Shown here one piece after another: positions 30,419 through 30,700 of a stretch of 30,700 bases of DNA. The position numbers were made by a program, and so were the translations under genes. Source of the stretch: Ectocarpus siliculosus (lineage: Eukaryota; Sar; Phaeophyceae; Ectocarpales; Ectocarpaceae); contig FN649746.1 of assembly GCA_000310025.1 (NCBI GenBank), forward strand, positions 1,130,234 to 1,160,933, given 5' to 3'. The first letter of the stretch is position 1, and each line of letters begins with the position of its first letter. The notes below the pieces were generated by a model. It ran no database searches and was not told the origin of the DNA. It worked only from the letters and a program-made list of their open reading frames with translations.

Positions 30419-30700
30419 GGGGGGGGGGGGGGGGGCTCTCCTAATCCTGAAAACCCCTGCCGTAATCCTTAAAACATTGACCCCCCCACCGGGAAGGGGG
30501 GAAATGTTGGGGTTTTCCCCGGCCCGGGTACTTTTCCCAAGGGAACAAGGGAGAACCCAAAACTGGGGGAACCCCCCCCTTTTCTGCCCTAACGAATTTA
30601 CCCTTTACCAAACTTGGGGAGGGGGGGGGGGGGGAAAAATTTTTAAAAAAAAAAAAAAAAGGGGGGGGGGGACCCCCCCAAAAAAAAATCCCGAGAAAAT
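30419..30700. other. Low-quality, homopolymer-smeared end of the window
   Basis: Runs such as G17, A16 and G11, and doubled or tripled bases throughout, resemble the artefact at 18445-18790. No coding signal survives. The missing first exons of the chromatin gene may lie here or beyond. Confidence 0.75.

Overview
The window reads as nuclear DNA of a eukaryote with GC-rich, intron-rich genes, long G/C homopolymers and CT, TGTC and GT microsatellites. It is most likely a brown alga, Ectocarpus or a close relative. This identification is an inference. It rests mainly on an NB-ARC gene with an MLKL-like helical N-terminal exon and 42-residue TPRs, a receptor-like family known to me from brown algae, and more weakly on an interstitial TTAGGG-type telomere motif. 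No bacterial-style operons, tRNA, rRNA or CRISPR were seen.

All three recognisable genes lie on the minus strand. (1) At 5286-3104 is a three-exon TRMT112/Trm112 gene, the small activator subunit of tRNA, rRNA and eRF1 methyltransferases. Its second intron carries a TGTC microsatellite and a 54-bp minisatellite. (2) At 11842-8575 is an NB-ARC-TPR gene. Exon 1 and the splice sites of intron 1 look intact, but the main exon holds one in-frame stop and about four frame changes, so it is probably a pseudogene. A 131-bp tandem duplication lies just upstream. (3) From about 30123 to 15846, half the window, I assembled a 16-exon gene by hand. The reading phase is continuous through every junction and gives at least 2168 residues. 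It encodes a bromodomain, a PHD finger, a long low-complexity acidic and basic linker, WHIM1, WHIM2 and WHIM3 motifs, an AT-hook and a C-terminal PHD finger. This is the parts list of the large accessory subunits of ISWI-type chromatin remodellers, in an unusual order and with a bromodomain split by about 270 low-complexity residues. Its 5' end is not resolved.

The remaining DNA (about 0.14-3.1 kb, 5.3-8.57 kb and 12.4-15.8 kb) shows no gene I can support. It holds a dispersed repeat of about 93 bp (two good copies near 1.8 and 2.3 kb, and shorter copies inside introns of the large gene), a 22-bp-stem hairpin, microsatellites and homopolymers. A 217-bp MITE-like element with long terminal inverted repeats and a TA duplication sits inside a 94-bp tandem array in an intron of the large gene.

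Two stretches should not be trusted as sequence. Positions 18445-18790, right after a 100-N gap, look like a degraded second reading of 17990-18334. The last ~280 bases (30419-30700) have the same homopolymer-smeared look, as at a poor read or contig end.
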